From Eubacterium sp. (GTDB taxonomy: Bacteria; Bacillota; Clostridia; Lachnospirales; Lachnospiraceae), in NCBI GenBank assembly GCA_024681495.1, contig JAILAS010000141.1, positions 1 to 24,912 of the forward strand: a DNA stretch of 24,912 nucleotides, written 5' to 3'. Shown here piece after piece: positions 22,438 through 24,912 of the stretch (position 1 is its first letter; each line of letters opens with the position of its first letter). The translations under genes were made by a program, and so were the position numbers. The notes beneath the pieces were generated by a model that had not been told where the DNA came from, did no database searches, and worked only from the letters and a program-made list of their open reading frames with translations.

Positions 22438-22995
22438 ATGAAGTACGGAAAAATATTCTATTGTGATATAGCAAACGGCTCGGGAGTTAGAACTGCGCTG
22501 TTTGTGAGCGGTTGCAGGCATCATTGCAAGGGCTGCTTTAACCCCGAGACCTGGGATTTTAACTACGGCGAAGAGTATACGCAGAAGACGGAGGACGAGA
22601 TTATAGATTCGCTTAAGACCGACTATGTAGTGGGACTTTCTCTCCTGGGAGGTGAGCCCATGGAGCCCGAGAATCAGCCCTATGTGCGAAGGCTCTGTCA
22701 GAGGGCGAAGAGGGAATTCCCGGACAAGACGATATGGATGTATTCCGGATATACGCTCGAGGAGATGCTCGACGAGTCCAACATACGCTGCCACACCTCC
22801 GACACGGCTGATATACTGGCCTGTCTGGATGTCCTGGTGGACGGCGAGTTCGTGCTCGAGAAGAAAAATATAAGTCTGAGGTTTAGGGGAAGCGAAAATC
22901 AGCGTATAATAGATGTGCCGAAGAGCCTTTCTTCGGGAGACATCGTTTTGACGGATTACATGACACCGGTACGTGGAGAGACACATGCTCGATAA
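22438..22995 (+). CDS. nrdG: Anaerobic ribonucleotide reductase activating protein NrdG
   Basis: NrdG is the radical SAM activase that abstracts hydrogen from the glycyl-radical residue of NrdD. The 185-residue protein has the CxxxCxxC cluster motif CRHHCKGC (Cys26, Cys30, Cys33) in FVSGCRHHCKGCFNPETWDF, a GGEP-like SLLGGEPMEPEN, and a WMYSGYTLEE motif. Length is within the usual range (about 155-185). The ATG at 22438 is preceded by AAGGA nine bases upstream; an in-frame TTG at 22396 lies inside the hairpin and is rejected. The 3' end overlaps the DUF362 gene by 11 bases. Confidence 0.95.
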   Translation: MKYGKIFYCDIANGSGVRTALFVSGCRHHCKGCFNPETWDFNYGEEYTQKTEDEIIDSLKTDYVVGLSLLGGEPMEPENQPYVRRLCQRAKREFPDKTIWMYSGYTLEEMLDESNIRCHTSDTADILACLDVLVDGEFVLEKKNISLRFRGSENQRIIDVPKSLSSGDIVLTDYMTPVRGETHAR

Positions 22996-24121
22996 CAGGA
23001 CCATCCTGCGCATCTATGGCGAGGAGTATAAAGAGAATACGAAGAAAATTCTGGAGAAGGCCGGGCTCGAAGAGCTCATCCCCTCGAAGGATAAGAGGAT
23101 CCTCATAAAGCCGAACCTCGTATCGCCCACTCCCGCATCCTTCGGGGCGACCACACACCCCGAGGTGGTGGCAGGCCTCGTGGAGTACCTGCAGGAGAAG
23201 GGCTTTACGAATATCGTGATTGCGGAGGGCTCGTGGGTCGGAGATAAGACCTCCGAGTCCGTGGACGTGTGCGGTTACCTTCCCATCTTCGAGGAGTACG
23301 GGGTGGAGTTTATCGACACCCAGCTCGACACCTGGCATCCGGTTCAATGCGGCGATATGGAGCTGAACGTCTGTGACTGCGTCAAGGGGGACGATTACAT
23401 AATTAACGTCCCTGTTCTGAAGGGGCACTGCCAGACCTCGGTCACCTGCGCCCTTAAGAACATGAAGGGCCTCATCCCGAATCCTGAGAAGAGGAGGTTC
23501 CATTCGATGGGGCTCCACAAGCCCATAGGACTCCTCCAGATGGCCATCCCCCAGGACTTCATCCTGGTCGATCACATATGCGGAGACCCGTACATCGAGG
23601 ACGGTGGACACCCGCTGGTGAAAAACTGCATTATGGCCGCCACCGACCCCGTGCTGGTGGACGCCCTGGTCTGCAAGGTGCTTGGCTACGAGGTTTCGGA
23701 TGTGCCATATATAAAAGTGGCGGAGGATGCCGGCGCCGGATCGTCGAATCTTTCGGGCGCGAGCATTGTATCCTACGACGGAGAGATGAACGTCCTCGAA
23801 GGAGATCCGGAGGGAGTAATCAGCTCCGGCGACAGACTTCTCGAGACCAAGGATGCGGTCGAAGAGGTGGAGTCGTGCAGCGCCTGTTACGGGTCGCTCA
23901 TTCCCGCGCTGGAGCGGCTTCGCGAGGAGGGACTTTTATCAAAGCTCGATGAAACAATTCGCATCGGCCAGGGGTTCCGCGGGAAAACCGGGGAGCTTGG
24001 AGTCGGCGACTGTACCGGCGAATTTAATTTTTGCATACACGGATGTCCGCCCGACGAGGACGACATCTATGCGGAGTTGAAGGACTATATAAATAAGAAA
24101 TCGCAGGGCATACGGCGTTGA
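22985..24121 (+). CDS. DUF362 domain protein with C-terminal cysteine motifs
   Basis: The 378-residue protein matches the DUF362 layout: an N-terminal RILIKPNLVSPTPA, THPEVVAGLVEYLQEKG, then VPVLKGHCQTSVTCALKNMKG and VLVDALVCKVLGYE. Proteins of this family are often iron-sulfur linked and poorly characterised. The C-terminal third has Cys298-x2-Cys301 in ESCSACYGS and Cys343-x6-Cys350-x3-Cys354 in GDCTGEFNFCIHGCPP, which could hold a cluster, although this is not the standard CxxCxxCxxxC ferredoxin spacing. I chose the ATG at 22985 after GGAG; a GTG at 22973 is possible. The start lies within the end of nrdG, indicating translational coupling. No transmembrane helix or signal peptide is seen. 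Function is not known; a redox role beside NrdD/NrdG is only inference. Confidence 0.8.
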   Translation: MLDNRTILRIYGEEYKENTKKILEKAGLEELIPSKDKRILIKPNLVSPTPASFGATTHPEVVAGLVEYLQEKGFTNIVIAEGSWVGDKTSESVDVCGYLPIFEEYGVEFIDTQLDTWHPVQCGDMELNVCDCVKGDDYIINVPVLKGHCQTSVTCALKNMKGLIPNPEKRRFHSMGLHKPIGLLQMAIPQDFILVDHICGDPYIEDGGHPLVKNCIMAATDPVLVDALVCKVLGYEVSDVPYIKVAEDAGAGSSNLSGASIVSYDGEMNVLEGDPEGVISSGDRLLETKDAVEEVESCSACYGSLIPALERLREEGLLSKLDETIRIGQGFRGKTGELGVGDCTGEFNFCIHGCPPDEDDIYAELKDYINKKSQGIRR

Positions 24122-24146
24122 CTTATTTTACGCGCTCCATTACAAT
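24118..24146 (+). promoter_or_regulatory. SigA-type promoter of the acyl-CoA ligase gene
   Basis: TTGACT (24118-24123), a 17-base spacer and TACAAT (24141-24146) match consensus at 5 of 6 bases each. The -35 hexamer contains the stop codon of the DUF362 gene. The leader that follows holds an imperfect GGGT...ACCC hairpin but no clear terminator. Confidence 0.75.
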
Positions 24147-24204
24147 GTACTTTGTTGGGTAAACGCGTTAAAGCGTAAAAACCCTAGGAAAGGACGTAAG
24201 AAAA

Positions 24205-24912
24205 ATGCCAATAACAGAATTACTCGAAGCAAACTGCAGGCAGTACGGAAACGATGTGGCTCTGGTCGAGGTGAACCCCGAGGTGAAGGAAGTTCGCAGG
24301 GTTACCTGGAAGGAGTACGAGCTTATTGAATCCGCTCCCGAGGAGAGCTACAGACGCCAGATTACCTGGAGTGTATTCAACGAGAAGGCCAACAGGCTTG
24401 CGAATATGCTTATCGAGCGTGGAGTAAAGAAAAACGACAAGGTGGCTATCCTCCTCATGAACGGACTGGAGTGGCTGCCCATTTATTTTGGTATACTCAA
24501 GACGGGCGCGCTCGCAGTGCCCCTGAACTATAGATACACACCTGACGAGATTAAGTATTGCCTGGACAAGGCCGACGTGGACATCCTCCTTTTCGGCCCC
24601 GAGTTCATCGGCCGCGTGGAGTCCATCGCCAACCAGATCTGCAAGAACAGGCTCCTCTTCTACGTGGGACAGGGCCAGTGCCCCTCCTTCGCAGAGGACT
24701 ACTTCGAGCTCACGGCGAACAGCTCCAGCATGTCGCCGAACATCGTGCTCAGCGACGACGACAACGCCGCCATATACTTCTCGTCCGGAACCACCGGATT
24801 CCCGAAGGCGATACTGCACAATCACGAGAGCCTCATGCACGCGGCCAGGGTGGAGCAGAATCACCACGGACAGACCAAGCAGGACGTGTTCCTGTGCATC
24901 CCGCCCCTCTAC
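24205..24912 (+). CDS. AMP-forming acyl-CoA synthetase/ligase, N-terminal part (3' truncated by window)
   Basis: Only the first 236 residues are inside the window. The protein belongs to the adenylate-forming (AMP-binding) superfamily: an N-terminal domain with TWSVFNEKANRLANMLIERG, KVAILLMNGLEWLPIYFGIL and KTGALAVPLNYRYTPDEIKY, and the P-loop motif YFSSGTTGFPKAI at about 196-208. These enzymes activate carboxylic acids as acyl-AMP and transfer them to CoA or a carrier thiol. An extra segment of about 18 residues separates VTWKEYEL from the canonical ITWSVFNEKANRLAN. The acid substrate cannot be judged without the C-terminal half. AAAGGA lies about ten bases before the ATG, and the gene has its own promoter. 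Confidence 0.9.
   Translation, partial: MPITELLEANCRQYGNDVALVEVNPEVKEVRRVTWKEYELIESAPEESYRRQITWSVFNEKANRLANMLIERGVKKNDKVAILLMNGLEWLPIYFGILKTGALAVPLNYRYTPDEIKYCLDKADVDILLFGPEFIGRVESIANQICKNRLLFYVGQGQCPSFAEDYFELTANSSSMSPNIVLSDDDNAAIYFSSGTTGFPKAILHNHESLMHAARVEQNHHGQTKQDVFLCIPPLY

Noticed and set aside
22903..22910. TATAAT-like hexamer near the end of nrdG as a promoter for the DUF362 gene
   Set aside because: No acceptable -35 element at 16-18 bases, and gene overlap already explains expression.

Overview
The window looks like chromosomal core sequence from an anaerobic, Gram-positive Firmicute of the class Clostridia, most likely Lachnospiraceae-like. This is inferred from gene content and order, not from a database search. 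Supporting signs are a class III (anaerobic) ribonucleotide reductase with its activase, a cdaA-cdaR-glmM operon, poly(glycerol phosphate)-type teichoic acid genes, strong AGGAGG-type ribosome binding sites, consensus SigA promoters, a TPP riboswitch in front of thiT, and moderately GC-rich coding sequence with heavy use of AGG arginine codons. No rRNA, tRNA, CRISPR array, insertion sequence, phage gene or plasmid origin was seen.

Layout. 1-2250: the C-terminal motor half of a RecD2-type helicase (cut by the window edge), a ComF phosphoribosyltransferase-like protein and a small double zinc-ribbon protein resembling YvyF, closed by an intrinsic terminator. 2300-6186: an extended -10 promoter, then diadenylate cyclase CdaA, its regulator CdaR (YbbR domains), phosphoglucosamine mutase GlmM and an HPr-fold protein that has lost the phosphorylatable histidine but keeps Ser46. 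6196-13408: a cell-wall polymer block with a GT2 glycosyltransferase, TagD, four separate CDP-glycerol glycerophosphotransferase-like proteins (three on +, one on -) and a secreted L,D-transpeptidase carrying eight choline-binding-type repeats. No terminator was seen between cdaA and the transpeptidase gene.

13541-15823: an HtrA-type membrane-anchored protease and, convergent to it, the thiamine ECF substrate-binding subunit ThiT under a complete promoter-aptamer-terminator TPP riboswitch. 16082-18734: a zinc-family metal efflux operon (SmtB/CzrA-type ArsR repressor with its operator, a free-standing HMA metallochaperone, and a P1B-type ATPase lacking its own HMA domain). 18833-19837 (-): a GT8 glycosyltransferase. 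20083-24121: nrdD, a strong hairpin, nrdG, and an overlapping DUF362 protein. 24205-end: the start of an AMP-forming acyl-CoA ligase with its own promoter.

How it fits together. The first half joins c-di-AMP signalling, amino-sugar supply (GlmM makes glucosamine-1-phosphate) and teichoic acid and peptidoglycan remodelling in one transcriptional direction. The second half is a set of independent housekeeping units, several with clearly readable regulatory DNA. I found no convincing new defence or mobile system. The observations most worth following are the histidine-less HPr protein tied to glmM, the wall polymer block with its repeat-bearing transpeptidase, the nrdD/nrdG hairpin, and the DUF362 gene coupled to nrdG.
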